Shown here one piece after another: positions 6,713 to 15,504 of a stretch of 21,858 nt of DNA. How positions within the stretch are numbered: position 1 is the stretch's first letter; the number at the start of each line of letters is the position of its first letter. This DNA is from Cyclobacteriaceae bacterium (GTDB lineage Bacteria; Bacteroidota; Bacteroidia; Cytophagales; Cyclobacteriaceae): the NCBI GenBank assembly GCA_028279155.1, contig JANQST010000280.1, positions 1 through 21,858 on the forward strand. Direction: 5' to 3'. Under the pieces are notes generated by a model. That model searched no databases. It saw only the letters and a list, made by a program, of their open reading frames with translations, and had not been told where the DNA came from. Made by a program: the position numbers and the translations under genes.

Positions 6713-7747
6713 TTAGTTTGACAATAGCTCAAGAGCGCTCTCAATCAGTAAGTCTCTCCCATCTTTGATATCTGTTTTCCTTTGTTCAATCAGAATATCC
6801 GGAACCACACCATTTCTCTCAATAGGGATACTATCTCTTCTAAGTATGATTTCGTAATTAACTTTTATTGAACGACCACTGCTCAAGTAAAACCTAGGAT
6901 CTACAGTACTACTACCAATACCTCCTCCAGCGGTTGTGTCCCCAAGCAAAGTCATATGATCTTGACTTCTTACCCTATCTGCAAAAACTTCTGTTCCACT
7001 AAAACTAGTACCATTAATTAATACAACAATTGGACGTAAGTATTGGCCATTTCTACCTGCAGGCGTAATAGTATATGGTTCTCTTATTTCCTGATTAGAA
7101 ATTGCATATTCCGTATCAATTGGACCATCAATGAATCTCGCCAAGATATTGTCGTACACGAATGAACTTCCACCACGATTCTCTCTTAAATCCAATATCA
7201 TCCCTGAAGTATCTGCAAATGCATGTATTATATCATCAATTTCATCTTCTGACCCAGCTATTGATCCACTGAAACTTGAAATTCGCAAATAGCCGATATT
7301 GTTAGGAAAAAATCCAAATTCAAAAGATTGATTACCTGCAACTTTGGGCGCTTCAACTAAATACGAATGAACAGTCTCAGGATCAAATGCACCTTCATCC
7401 TTTAAAACTCTCTCCGGTGTAAAAGGTCGAGTGGATGCCCCTCCTTTCGTGTATACCCTAATATGACCATCTTGTAACTCTGCTGTCAAATCAGCCAAAA
7501 CTTGAACTATTTCTTCCCCCCTGGCTTCATTTGCAACCTCTAAATATTTATCATACATAAGATTCCAATCAATTCCCTTATAAGCCAGCATTTGAAAAGG
7601 GTAAGTTTCATTAATGTGATTCCAAGCCTCATCAAAATCTTTCAATCCTGATTCTTTCTCACCATCATTCAACAATTCATGGCATCCAAGAAGCACACAA
7701 ACTGATAGTGCTATTTTAATTCTATTTAGCAAAATCATAGAGAACAC
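6713..7747 (-). CDS. S41-family peptidase, lipoprotein
   Basis: 344 residues. The signal ends in a lipobox, LLGC with Cys22. Residues about 35-95 form the N-terminal helical subdomain ending in LQDGHIRVY, where DGH is a family hallmark. Residues about 150-330 hold the catalytic core: NNIGYLRISSFSG, MILDLRENRGGSS, then INGTSFSGTEVFADRV, where Ser250 aligns with the nucleophile of S41 proteases. The following LGDTTAGGGIGSS lacks the lysine of CtpA-type enzymes, so it may use the alternative (tricorn-like, S41B) arrangement. No PDZ domain is evident and the protein is short for the family. The start overlaps the end of the barrel-protein gene by 26 bp, or 17 bp if Met4 is used, so the two are probably translationally coupled. 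Confidence 0.85.
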   Translation of the reverse strand: MFSMILLNRIKIALSVCVLLGCHELLNDGEKESGLKDFDEAWNHINETYPFQMLAYKGIDWNLMYDKYLEVANEARGEEIVQVLADLTAELQDGHIRVYTKGGASTRPFTPERVLKDEGAFDPETVHSYLVEAPKVAGNQSFEFGFFPNNIGYLRISSFSGSIAGSEDEIDDIIHAFADTSGMILDLRENRGGSSFVYDNILARFIDGPIDTEYAISNQEIREPYTITPAGRNGQYLRPIVVLINGTSFSGTEVFADRVRSQDHMTLLGDTTAGGGIGSSTVDPRFYLSSGRSIKVNYEIILRRDSIPIERNGVVPDILIEQRKTDIKDGRDLLIESALELLSN

Positions 7748-8465
7748 CGATTGACATTGAGGTACCTGCTATTTTTAAGTCCTGTCTCCATTTTGAATTG
7801 GAAACAAAATAATTTGATGCACCAAATTTGAAATACAACCTATTTAATAATTTATATCGCAAGGAAATATCAAGGTCTCCCCAAAAACCATTAAAAGCTG
7901 TCATTAGATCAACCTGGGGCTCATCAAAATCATCATCTGGTGATCTGAAGCCAAATCCAACCAAAGGTAGATTTCCCCTCACAAGTAGGTCCAACCTTAT
8001 TAATATGGGTTTCTCCCATCGAAATCCAATATCTAACGGCAAATGAGCCAGGTAGGAATATGAATCCCGCTCACTAGCTCCTGTCGACGCAATTGTTTGA
8101 AGGCGAACGTATGTTCTTAAGCCAGTCATTGGTCCGAATAAAACCTCCCCGCCAAATAGATTTTTATTGAACTCATAAAATGATAAGCTGAGATTTGTCA
8201 TCCATGCCTCAGCGTTTGTGAAATCCGAAGAAATCTCATCCGCTGTAAGCATGACAAATCGAACCTCGAGTCCATTGGTAGCTGTGGGTCTTAAATAAGC
8301 AAAATGAAATCCTTTAATACCTCCATCATATTTTGAACTGCCCAGATGATTATCAATAACGCTTGTAGCTCCTCGCAATAAAGAGTATTCTATGAATTTG
8401 ATTTCCTCTTGGCTTTGTGCGATTCTGATTTGAGCCAATAAAATGATGATTAGACATATCCTCAT
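7722..8465 (-). CDS. Exported, probable outer-membrane beta-barrel protein
   Basis: 247 residues. A short signal peptide (MRICLIIILLAQIRIAQSQ) is followed by alternating amphipathic strands with aromatic ends, such as IKGFHFAYLRP, GLEVRFVMLTA, TNLSLSFYEF, LFGGEVLFGPMTG, LRTYVRLQTI, GDLDISLRYKLLNRLYFKFGASNYF and SMSIGVLYDF. The final residues FAK after YD resemble a barrel-closing strand with an aromatic near the terminus. No named family is recognised. The gene overlaps the S41 peptidase gene, so the two products probably work together in the envelope. The barrel call is by pattern only. Confidence 0.65.
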   Translation of the reverse strand: MRICLIIILLAQIRIAQSQEEIKFIEYSLLRGATSVIDNHLGSSKYDGGIKGFHFAYLRPTATNGLEVRFVMLTADEISSDFTNAEAWMTNLSLSFYEFNKNLFGGEVLFGPMTGLRTYVRLQTIASTGASERDSYSYLAHLPLDIGFRWEKPILIRLDLLVRGNLPLVGFGFRSPDDDFDEPQVDLMTAFNGFWGDLDISLRYKLLNRLYFKFGASNYFVSNSKWRQDLKIAGTSMSIGVLYDFAK

Positions 8466-8566
8466 GTAACGTAATTCGATAATCAGCTCAAAGATTTGTA
8501 TTGGATTAAATCCCAGGCAATAATGATTATCAAACGGCTCTATGACAATGCCGAAACGCTACATTT

Positions 8567-9265
8567 TTATAGCCACTTGTGTTTTATAAACTTATACTTA
8601 GTTCTTCCAATTGGAATAACCTCGCCATTGAGTAATTGGGCTTGATATTTAGTTCCTGAAGAAACAATTACAGTTTGAATTTCACTCATTTTGACTATGT
8701 AAGATCTATGAACTCGTTCAAAAACTTTTGGGAGCAAAATAAATAGTTTCTCAAGTGATTTGTCAGAATACTCCCTTGTACCATCGTGAAGGTGAATTTC
8801 AGAATATGCCCCCGAACCCTTAATATAGATGATCTCCTTCGGTGAAATGAGTCTAAATCCTTTATTATTTCTAACGGGTATGCTTTTGATAAAGTGCTCG
8901 GTATGTCGTTCCAACTTCTTGATTCGCTTTAGTGCCTTAGATATTCGCTCCCTATTGAAAGGCTTTTTGATAAAATCTGTAACGCCATGCTCAAAAGCTT
9001 CTATTGCTTTATCTCCGTATGCGGATACTATAATGGTATGCATATCTCTGCTTACAAACTCCCTTAATATTTCGAAACCATTCTCACCATTCAAGTTTAG
9101 ATCCAGGAATAGAATATCTACATTTCGATAATCCAGAAATCTAATCGCATCGTCTAATTCATTTTTAATGTGACCTGTTTCAAAATCTTTACCAATAGTT
9201 TCTTTAACCACATTGAATAAATGATTGGCGATTTTATCCTCGTCTTCAACAATTAGAAAAGTCAT
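8567..9265 (-). CDS. LytTR-type response regulator
   Basis: 232 residues from the chosen start. The frame is open further upstream to 9328, but the ATG at 9263-9265 overlaps the kinase stop TGA as ATGA and begins directly with the receiver strand MTFLIVEDED, so it is the likely start. Receiver domain residues 1-120: acidic pair E8-D9, phospho-acceptor D55 in ILFLDLNLNG, and K101 in FIKKPF. LytTR DNA-binding domain residues about 130-232, including IYIKGSGAYSEIHLHDG, VHRSYIVKMSEI and a C-terminal IPIGRTKYKFIK. It is the cognate partner of the LytS-like kinase with which it shares an operon. Target genes are unknown. Confidence 0.95.
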   Translation of the reverse strand: MTFLIVEDEDKIANHLFNVVKETIGKDFETGHIKNELDDAIRFLDYRNVDILFLDLNLNGENGFEILREFVSRDMHTIIVSAYGDKAIEAFEHGVTDFIKKPFNRERISKALKRIKKLERHTEHFIKSIPVRNNKGFRLISPKEIIYIKGSGAYSEIHLHDGTREYSDKSLEKLFILLPKVFERVHRSYIVKMSEIQTVIVSSGTKYQAQLLNGEVIPIGRTKYKFIKHKWL

Positions 9266-10947
9266 ACTTGTGGGATTCTTATTTGGGTTCTCCAACCTTT
9301 GGAAATAGGTCCTTGTTCTAAAAACCATTTATTTCCGAATGATTCACTTAACCTAGCTTTTATGTACCTTAACCCGGTACCATCCTTGTTTGATTTCTCA
9401 TGCTTGTTTACACCAATGCACTTCACATCAAATTCAATCATATCATTGGTGAAGTTTTGATCAATTTCGAAAACTATTCTTCGATTCAAGGGCCTGTTAT
9501 GACTAATGCCATTCTCAATTATTGTTAGCACCATTCCTGGAGGAATCATAACGAACTTATCTTGTTGATTTTCCTTGAGAATATATTTCACATTTTTTCT
9601 CAATCCCATTATATCAAGATGAGTTTCGCATAATTCTAACTCTAACTTCATCGGAATTAGCTTTTTATCTGAAATATTAATCAATATTGAAAATTCTTCT
9701 GCAAGCTTCTCTACTAATACAACCGCCGTTTTAGGAGTAGATTCAATCCAAGCAATTATTGATGTGAGAGAATTCATGATAAAATGTGGTTGAATATTTT
9801 TTTTCAGCAATTCAACTTCTAATCGTTTGGATTTGAGCAATGATTCTTCTTGCTCTTTTTTCTTAAATTCTAAATAGCGAGAGTTTGAATAGAACGTGAA
9901 TACTATTATCGTTAGAAAGCTATAATAGAGCAGATAGTCAAACCATAGGAACGTAAAAAAACAAAGACTCGTAGCAATCAGATCTGAGAAATCTATGTTT
10001 TTTTCAGTAAAATGAGAATAGATAACAACAATCCAGTTTAACGAAAATGATAAGAGAGTGGCAAATTCAATGTCCTTGTCAAAATCTGAAAAAATACTAT
10101 CCAGGGAAATAAGACCAATGAAACAAAGGATAGAAATCACTTTTCCGAATGGAGGCCTGTATTTCAAAATGAAGTACAAATTCAATAGCCAGGAAGCTAA
10201 TAGTATTAAAAGGTAAACGCTCAATAGCCGGGGATAATGATATTGATAAGGGAGTGGAACGATTAGCTTGATCGCGTCAAGCAGAATTACCTGAAAGACC
10301 ACAAAACAAAACAAACCTATAATCAGAAAATGTTTGCTTCGATCATAATAAATTCTATATAACGCAAAGTATATTGTTGCTATGAGAAAGACCCCAGCCA
10401 TGGCAATTGAGTATGCAACTACCAAAGTTTGATGAGTAATGATCTCAGCTAAATCCCACACAAAGATGATTGGATCGTATCCGTGATAATTTGTATGATG
10501 AGAAGCAATCCTTAGAGTTACTATATGGTATCCTTCATTCGCTAAATCAAATGGAATTGAAAAATTTGAATATCTAAATCCGCTCTTTTCAGAACGTTTA
10601 GAATATCCATAAGCACCATTATGTCCTATTTTTCTACCATCCCAGAAAACATCATACGATCCAAGCAAGCTAATTCTTATTCCAAGAGACTTTTTGGCTA
10701 ATTCTTCATTTATATAGATTTTGGTTCTAAGCCAGTAATTGTTACTATCTGGGGGGCTTTTACTCCATTGATCACCATTCCTATCCAATTTCCAGTCAAT
10801 TGAATCCCCTTCCTTATATTCCTTGCTAAATGCCCATGCTAGATCTTTTGAATAAATATCATTATGGTTAACATATAGCACAAAGAAGACTAGCTGAACA
10901 AAAAGTACAACAATAATCGTAATTGCAATTGGAGCAGAAATTCTCAC
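9262..10947 (-). CDS. LytS-like membrane sensor histidine kinase
   Basis: 561 residues. One N-terminal transmembrane helix (about 7-27) is followed by a periplasmic region, about 30-165, which looks like a galactose-binding-like jelly roll (DYWLRTKIYI-type strands, VFWDGRKIGHNG). Then come about seven transmembrane segments (about 173-350), a 7TM-DISM-like layout. A coiled linker (362-382) leads to the His_kinase domain: K383-N-I-Q-P-H388-F-I-M-N-S-L with phospho-acceptor H388. The ATPase domain has IIENGISHN (E478, N479) and the box GTGLRYIKARLSE, where Tyr-Ile replaces the usual Asn-Val in GxGLxN. It is paired with the LytTR regulator by an ATGA overlap. The periplasmic domain suggests an extracellular sugar or polymer-like ligand, which is inference. 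Confidence 0.92.
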   Translation of the reverse strand: MRISAPIAITIIVVLFVQLVFFVLYVNHNDIYSKDLAWAFSKEYKEGDSIDWKLDRNGDQWSKSPPDSNNYWLRTKIYINEELAKKSLGIRISLLGSYDVFWDGRKIGHNGAYGYSKRSEKSGFRYSNFSIPFDLANEGYHIVTLRIASHHTNYHGYDPIIFVWDLAEIITHQTLVVAYSIAMAGVFLIATIYFALYRIYYDRSKHFLIIGLFCFVVFQVILLDAIKLIVPLPYQYHYPRLLSVYLLILLASWLLNLYFILKYRPPFGKVISILCFIGLISLDSIFSDFDKDIEFATLLSFSLNWIVVIYSHFTEKNIDFSDLIATSLCFFTFLWFDYLLYYSFLTIIVFTFYSNSRYLEFKKKEQEESLLKSKRLEVELLKKNIQPHFIMNSLTSIIAWIESTPKTAVVLVEKLAEEFSILINISDKKLIPMKLELELCETHLDIMGLRKNVKYILKENQQDKFVMIPPGMVLTIIENGISHNRPLNRRIVFEIDQNFTNDMIEFDVKCIGVNKHEKSNKDGTGLRYIKARLSESFGNKWFLEQGPISKGWRTQIRIPQV

Positions 10948-11216
10948 ATCCCAATTTATCTTAACTATTCTTAAATTTTTAGTAATTCATGCCTATTATA
11001 GAGTAGTTGAATTTGTACTCCAGCGCCATAGGAATGCAGTGAAGATTAGTAGAGGAACAAACAGTTTGGGAAACTAATTGAATTGTAGCTACCTATTCAA
11101 ATTCATAATACTTTCTAATCCAATCGACTTGTAGGAAAGTTCTGCGCGTGTTCTCAGGACTTTTGTTTTATCAAAATCATATCAAACTATGAAGAGTTTC
11201 ATTGACTGGTAGCGAA

Positions 11217-12056
11217 TCAATACTTGGGTATATCTCTCTGAAATAAAGAATTCATATTCTGCGGCTTGTAAAATACATTCGTACCTGAATTCTTAAGTTT
11301 TTCAATAATTAAACTGCTCTCTGAATTCTCATCTATGTCTAGCCAGTTATTATATAGTGTTAGCAAGGCAAGGCCTGGAAGCATATTTAGTGCACCAATT
11401 TCCTCTAAATAATTGGCTTCTAATTTTAACCATTTCAGGCTCTTCATTTGCGTCAAAGTCTCCACCTCGGATATTCGGTTCTTTGACAACCAGAGTCTTT
11501 CTAAGTTTAGCCCCCTCAGTGGCTTGATATCTTCTATGTAATTGTCTTCGAGACTGAGCCAGGTTAAATTATTGAGCTTCCCAATTGGTCCAACATTTTT
11601 AATGTTGTTTGATCCTAGATCTAATGCAGAAAGCTTTTTCAAATTAGCCAGAGGCGAAACATTAGTAATTTTGTTTCCACCAAGTTCCAATTCCTCAAGA
11701 TTTGAGAGAGTGGATAAAGGCTCCAAATCATGGATTTTGTTAAACCAAATGCGCAAGCTTTTTAGCTTATTCAGCTTTGATAGTGGAGTTAGATCACTCA
11801 CGTTATTTCCTCCCAAGACTAACCGTTCCAGGTTATTGGCATTTTCAAGTCCAGATAAGTCCTCAATTCCTGCTCCTACAGCTACCAAAGTTGTCAATTT
11901 CTGAAGATCAGGTATTCCTAAATTTCCTTCTATTCTTAGCTGCGACATTATAGCTTTTTCAAGCTTGTCATCAGAAATTATTCTTTGTCCTATTGTAGGG
12001 CTGAGAAAGAAACAAAAGGAGATAATAAAGAGAATTAAGATTCTGGTATGATTCAT
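11217..12056 (-). CDS. Secreted leucine-rich repeat protein (SDS22/internalin type)
   Basis: 279 residues. A signal peptide (about 1-23, ILILFIISFCFFLSPTIGQ) is followed by an N-terminal cap (DDKLEKAIMSQLRIEGNLGI) typical of bacterial SDS22-like proteins. Residues about 54-242 hold about eight 22-residue leucine-rich repeats of the form L-xx-L-x-L-xx-N-x-I-x-D-(I/L)-x-PL-xx-L-x-N, for example LERLVLGGNNVSDLTPLSKL. The C-terminus closes with VFYKPQ, often seen at the end of such domains. No sorting domain, transmembrane helix or enzyme domain is visible. LRR domains bind proteins, so it is probably a periplasmic or secreted adaptor. It lies 269 bp upstream of the LytS-like kinase, with no obvious gene between. 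Confidence 0.9.
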   Translation of the reverse strand: MNHTRILILFIISFCFFLSPTIGQRIISDDKLEKAIMSQLRIEGNLGIPDLQKLTTLVAVGAGIEDLSGLENANNLERLVLGGNNVSDLTPLSKLNKLKSLRIWFNKIHDLEPLSTLSNLEELELGGNKITNVSPLANLKKLSALDLGSNNIKNVGPIGKLNNLTWLSLEDNYIEDIKPLRGLNLERLWLSKNRISEVETLTQMKSLKWLKLEANYLEEIGALNMLPGLALLTLYNNWLDIDENSESSLIIEKLKNSGTNVFYKPQNMNSLFQRDIPKY

Positions 12057-12228
12057 ATTGTAACAAGTTTATCGCCAAATCTTACGAATAACTGCAACCG
12101 ATCGACCACTTAACTAAATCCATCTGTACTGAATTATGAATCCGTACGATTTGAATATTAGAGATTTGGTTCGGACTAAAGAATACCGACACTTCAAACA
12201 ATTCACCCCCTTCCCAAGTTGTACCACC

Positions 12229-12777
12229 ATGAGACAGCTAGTAATCCTAATTCCTCTCCTCCTAGTCTTAAGCTCAGAGGCACAATCCCTGCTTGAAGTC
12301 CGCAAAAACTTTCATGATGCGGTCATGGAACCTAAGCGCACGAAAGAATTTCATAGATACCTTAAAGAAAGTGAGCTAACCTCAGCTACAATAAATGCTT
12401 ATCGTGCTGCTTCTGAGGCTATGATGGCTCGCGTGGTCTGGAATCCGATTTCGAAGTTGGCTCAAGTAATAAAGTATGCCGAGATGATGGAGAATGCTGT
12501 GATGTCTGATAAGGACAACATTGAAATCAGGTTTCTTAGGTTATCCATTGAATATAATATTCCAAAGTTCTTAGGAATGAGTAAAAACCTGGAACAGGAC
12601 ACGGATATGATTGTGAAGAACTTGAGCGATGTTCAAAACATGGATTTGGATCCATCCTATGGGAGATACATTCTCTCTTTTTTAGAAACAACCAAATTAT
12701 GCACGGATCAGGAGATGCTTACCATGAAGCAAGGTTTGAATCCAGGCACTTCTATAACTCAAAGGTCTAGTCCTTAA
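12229..12777 (+). CDS. Exported protein of unknown function
   Basis: 182 residues from the chosen start. The frame is open from 12136, but the ATG at 12229 begins a clean signal peptide (MRQLVILIPLLLVLSSEAQS) and is the better start. The mature part is mainly helical (EVRKNFHDAVMEPKRTKEFH, SATINAYRAASEAMMARVVW), rich in Met, Lys and Glu, with a Cys in the C-terminal part. I recognise no family. It is the only plus-strand gene in the window. Its 3' end overlaps the 3' end of the minus-strand gene at 12767-13465 by 11 bp, a convergent arrangement, and its promoter must lie in the gap after the LRR gene start (12057-12228). I found no clear promoter motif there. Confidence 0.65.
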   Translation: MRQLVILIPLLLVLSSEAQSLLEVRKNFHDAVMEPKRTKEFHRYLKESELTSATINAYRAASEAMMARVVWNPISKLAQVIKYAEMMENAVMSDKDNIEIRFLRLSIEYNIPKFLGMSKNLEQDTDMIVKNLSDVQNMDLDPSYGRYILSFLETTKLCTDQEMLTMKQGLNPGTSITQRSSP

Positions 12778-13465
12778 TGCTTTCAAAGGCAGAATTGTAG
12801 TAATCGAAAAGTAGTGACGCATCTCTGCTTTTTTTGAGCTTTAAGTTATTGTTGTCTACATATTCTTTCACATCATCAATCTTATCTTCAAATAGAGAAT
12901 AAATAGAATTATTGTTTTTAAGGCGATTAAACCTCTTAAAGTCAGTCGTATAATACAGATCTGTAGCTAAGAAGGGCTTTTCCTGACCACCTATCCCAGG
13001 ATCAAGCGCTCCTTCGCCAATGGTTTTAAACCCAATGGAATAGCCTTCCAGTAAAGTATATCTACCATGACTCAGGACTTTCATGTACTTTGTTTCTCTC
13101 TCCCCTTCTATCTTATCAGCATTAACTTTGATGATACTTGAACCATTGACAAGCACTGCTCTCACCTTGTTTTCATGCAATTTTCTAGGTTTGTTTTGAA
13201 CCTTTATTTCAATAAGCTTTCTTACTAGGTTGATCCTTCCACTTGTATGTAACATTTCATAATCATTTGTTACAATGACGAGGTGATCCCAATGTTCATC
13301 AAGGTAGAATGACTTGCTTGTTATTGCATGTGGAGATGAGATTGAAAGAACCTTACTAACCATGTCCGTTTCCATGGAATCAATTCTAGATAAATCAAGC
13401 ATTGGCTGTCCCACAAGCGCATGGACAATTCCCAAGTAGGTGGCGAAATGAAGAAGGTGTTGCAT
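12767..13465 (-). CDS. Exported protein of unknown function, last gene of the caspase/CHASE2 cluster
   Basis: 232 residues with a short signal peptide (MQHLLHFATYLGIVHALVGQ). The mature protein has a beta-rich middle, with LVIVTNDYEMLHTSGRINL, KVRAVLVNGSSIIKV and YTLLEGYSIGFKTIGEGA, and a charged C-terminal helix region (LFEDKIDDVKEYVDNNNLKL). No family is recognised. The pattern of 'SGRINLVRKLIEI..RAVLVNGSSII' resembles proteins that report on cell-envelope material, but I make no functional claim. It follows the CHASE2-like gene by 81 bp on the same strand, so it may be a downstream member of that unit or be separately transcribed. Confidence 0.6.
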   Translation of the reverse strand: MQHLLHFATYLGIVHALVGQPMLDLSRIDSMETDMVSKVLSISSPHAITSKSFYLDEHWDHLVIVTNDYEMLHTSGRINLVRKLIEIKVQNKPRKLHENKVRAVLVNGSSIIKVNADKIEGERETKYMKVLSHGRYTLLEGYSIGFKTIGEGALDPGIGGQEKPFLATDLYYTTDFKRFNRLKNNNSIYSLFEDKIDDVKEYVDNNNLKLKKSRDASLLFDYYNSAFESIKD

Positions 13466-13546
13466 TTATTCTTGAACAATTGAACACGAATGAAACACAT
13501 GTTCGGAGTACAGAATTGTAAAAAAACTTATGTTATATAAGCGGTA

Positions 13547-14716
13547 TTAACTCCGGTGAACGAGTCCTCTTGCCAAGCCAACCAGTTTATCTGACACATA
13601 ATAGGTAATTGCGACGAAAAAAATGTTGATGTGAACGTTAAAAAGAAAAAAGGTCAGGATCGACAACAGAGTCAATAATATAAGGTAGCTGGCAAATCCA
13701 ATAAGATATTTGGTCACGGAAGCTGAGGCAAGCTTACTGATCTTCTTCTCCATGTAATCTCCTTCCACAAAAACCATGTAGCTGAAATACAGGTAGGCAA
13801 TAAACATCAGAAGGAAAAACCACACATTGATAATCGTATCACCCTCTTTGATGGAAAGAAAGGCATTTAAAAGAATCAACGGTCCAGAGGTGATCTCAAA
13901 TAAGGTTTCATGCATGTCATTTTCATAGAAATCTCCTATGAATACAATTTTATTTGCGAGAAAATCCTGAATGTCCCTATCCTCTAGGTAGAGTAATTCA
14001 CCCAGACTTACCGGGTTAAATCCCGCTTCCAAATCCTCGATATCCTTTTGCAGCAACCGGTAATTCATGATGAAATTATTGAGCGTCCATCGACTCCCAA
14101 TTTTCACAAAAGGACCGGATGATTCAGAGGAGAATTGGTTGAGTTGTTCGTAGGCTTTCAGTGGCGTCAGCTTTAGTGAATCCTGATAAACCAACTGATA
14201 CTTGTACACACCATCGAAAACACTTCCTATCACATAATCTGAAAGCCCGAAATTGATTTCTTCAAAAATTGGAGCTTCCAATTCGCCAAACTGATCCAAA
14301 TGAGCAGATAAAATGATGTTGTTAAGCTTTTTGAACTCCCTATGAAGAATAGAGTCTACTTCAGTCGAATCAACGAAATGGATGTCGCAAAATAGGTATT
14401 TTGGTTGTGCCTCACCATCGTTAATCACTTGAAAAAGTTGAGCGAGTTTATTTCGATTGGTTATCACCTGGTTTCCAACAGGAAACCCGTATTCATCAAA
14501 CCGATCAATGAGCTGGAGATCATACGAAGTATTAATGAAGGCAAAATCTTCTGAAGGGGGTACCTCCCTGGAGGAGAATTTCAGCGCTGAAGTGCTCCAG
14601 ATCAAAAATTTCTCGTCACTCGCCAGCCATGGCAGCTTCATTAGATATAGTGTGAAAGCTATCATGGCAATTGCATGAATAACTATCGCGCTATATAGCA
14701 AGATTTTTCTTGTCAT
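13547..14716 (-). CDS. CHASE2-like membrane sensor protein without output domain
   Basis: 389 residues. An N-terminal transmembrane helix (about 7-27) is followed by a large extracytoplasmic region (about 30-292). Its end, NKIVFIGDFYENDMHETLF with SGPLILLNAFLSI (255-289), matches the hallmark of CHASE2 domains (GKiVlIG...D.h.T...G..i.A.....ll). Three C-terminal transmembrane helices (about 295-316, 338-360, 362-378) then end in a tail of about 10 residues. CHASE2 proteins usually continue into a kinase, cyclase or other cytoplasmic output domain; here there is none. Its start is 1 bp after the stop of the FecR-like gene, and FecR-like and CHASE2 domains are a known pairing in other bacteria. 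It probably works as a membrane partner in the caspase cluster. Confidence 0.75.
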   Translation of the reverse strand: MTRKILLYSAIVIHAIAMIAFTLYLMKLPWLASDEKFLIWSTSALKFSSREVPPSEDFAFINTSYDLQLIDRFDEYGFPVGNQVITNRNKLAQLFQVINDGEAQPKYLFCDIHFVDSTEVDSILHREFKKLNNIILSAHLDQFGELEAPIFEEINFGLSDYVIGSVFDGVYKYQLVYQDSLKLTPLKAYEQLNQFSSESSGPFVKIGSRWTLNNFIMNYRLLQKDIEDLEAGFNPVSLGELLYLEDRDIQDFLANKIVFIGDFYENDMHETLFEITSGPLILLNAFLSIKEGDTIINVWFFLLMFIAYLYFSYMVFVEGDYMEKKISKLASASVTKYLIGFASYLILLTLLSILTFFLFNVHINIFFVAITYYVSDKLVGLARGLVHRS

Positions 14717-14717
14717 T

Positions 14718-15491
14718 CTACAATGCCTTCATCAAGTCTTGTCTCGAGCACCTCCCATATAGGTCATTGATAAGCTCTAATACAGTATCAGCCAATTGGT
14801 CTTTGGGCATTTCTGAAAAAGCGCCAGATAAGGATTCAACTTCCTCTTTGGAAACAATAGCAAAATTCAGAGAAGTAATAAGTGTTGATTCCTGGCTTTC
14901 TGAATCATAATAAAAAAGCTGTGTGTCGGAGGCCTGGTTCGGATCAATCGATATTTCATCAATGGAGTAGAAGCTGGAAACTTCGATCATCAGCGAATCT
15001 CCCGCATTAGTCAGTTTCTTATTGATCCTTTCACCATTGTATGAATATTGAGCGTAGAAAAACTTCTTTTCATTCATTGGATAAGCACGTGGAGAAATAG
15101 CAACCCTATAGGAATTTCCAACAATAGCTATTGGCCCTTCGGAGAAGTGCTTCTCAAAATCCAGTTTATTGTTGATACCCCCTGCCCGGGTACTCAGACG
15201 ACCTCTAACCGGAGAGATGACCGACGATAAGGTGTACGCCAGGTCACTTTGCTGGTTAGAGGTGCTGTTTTTTTGAATGATAAACCTTCCTCTACTAGAA
15301 CTTAAAACGGCGGCCCTTGCTCCTGTTGTTTCAAATTTGAGTTTTGCGGATTCACTTACCTTGGAACCCTTTTTAAGATAGGTTCCGGATGAAGCATCAT
15401 AGATCTTCCCGATGGAATGGATCACCGTGTAGTTTTGAGCTTTAAGAATGATGGATATGATGAGAAAAAATCCGCTAATGAAAGATTTCAT
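14718..15491 (-). CDS. FecR-like exported protein
   Basis: 257 residues. A signal peptide (about 1-19, ISGFFLIISIILKAQ) is followed by a FecR-like beta-helical domain at about 21-135: IGKIYDASSGTYLKKGSKVS, then LKFETTGARAAVLSSSRGRF and later SPVRGRLSTRAG. The phrase pattern 'x-G-x-x-L-x-x-G-x-x-(L/V)' followed by 'a-x-v-x-s' strands is typical of FecR domains. The rest (about 140-257) is a second, unassigned part with IDEISIDPNQASD. There is no cytoplasmic FecR-type anti-sigma part and no sigma factor nearby, so it is not a conventional iron-citrate regulator. It sits 13 bp after the caspase gene and 1 bp before the CHASE2-like gene. The FecR assignment is moderate. Confidence 0.65.
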   Translation of the reverse strand: MKSFISGFFLIISIILKAQNYTVIHSIGKIYDASSGTYLKKGSKVSESAKLKFETTGARAAVLSSSRGRFIIQKNSTSNQQSDLAYTLSSVISPVRGRLSTRAGGINNKLDFEKHFSEGPIAIVGNSYRVAISPRAYPMNEKKFFYAQYSYNGERINKKLTNAGDSLMIEVSSFYSIDEISIDPNQASDTQLFYYDSESQESTLITSLNFAIVSKEEVESLSGAFSEMPKDQLADTVLELINDLYGRCSRQDLMKAL

Positions 15492-15504
15492 TTTTTGTCA
15501 GGTT

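Noticed and set aside
9266..9328. Longer start for the LytTR regulator
   Set aside because: The extra 21 residues lie inside the kinase gene and have no receiver-domain character; the ATG at 9265 overlaps the kinase stop as ATGA and starts at the first receiver strand.
12136..12228. Longer start for the plus-strand gene
   Set aside because: It would place 31 polar residues ahead of a perfect signal peptide; the ATG at 12229 is better.
14718..15491. FecR-like protein as an iron-citrate anti-sigma regulator
   Set aside because: It has a signal peptide, no cytoplasmic anti-sigma part, and there is no ECF sigma factor or TonB receptor nearby.
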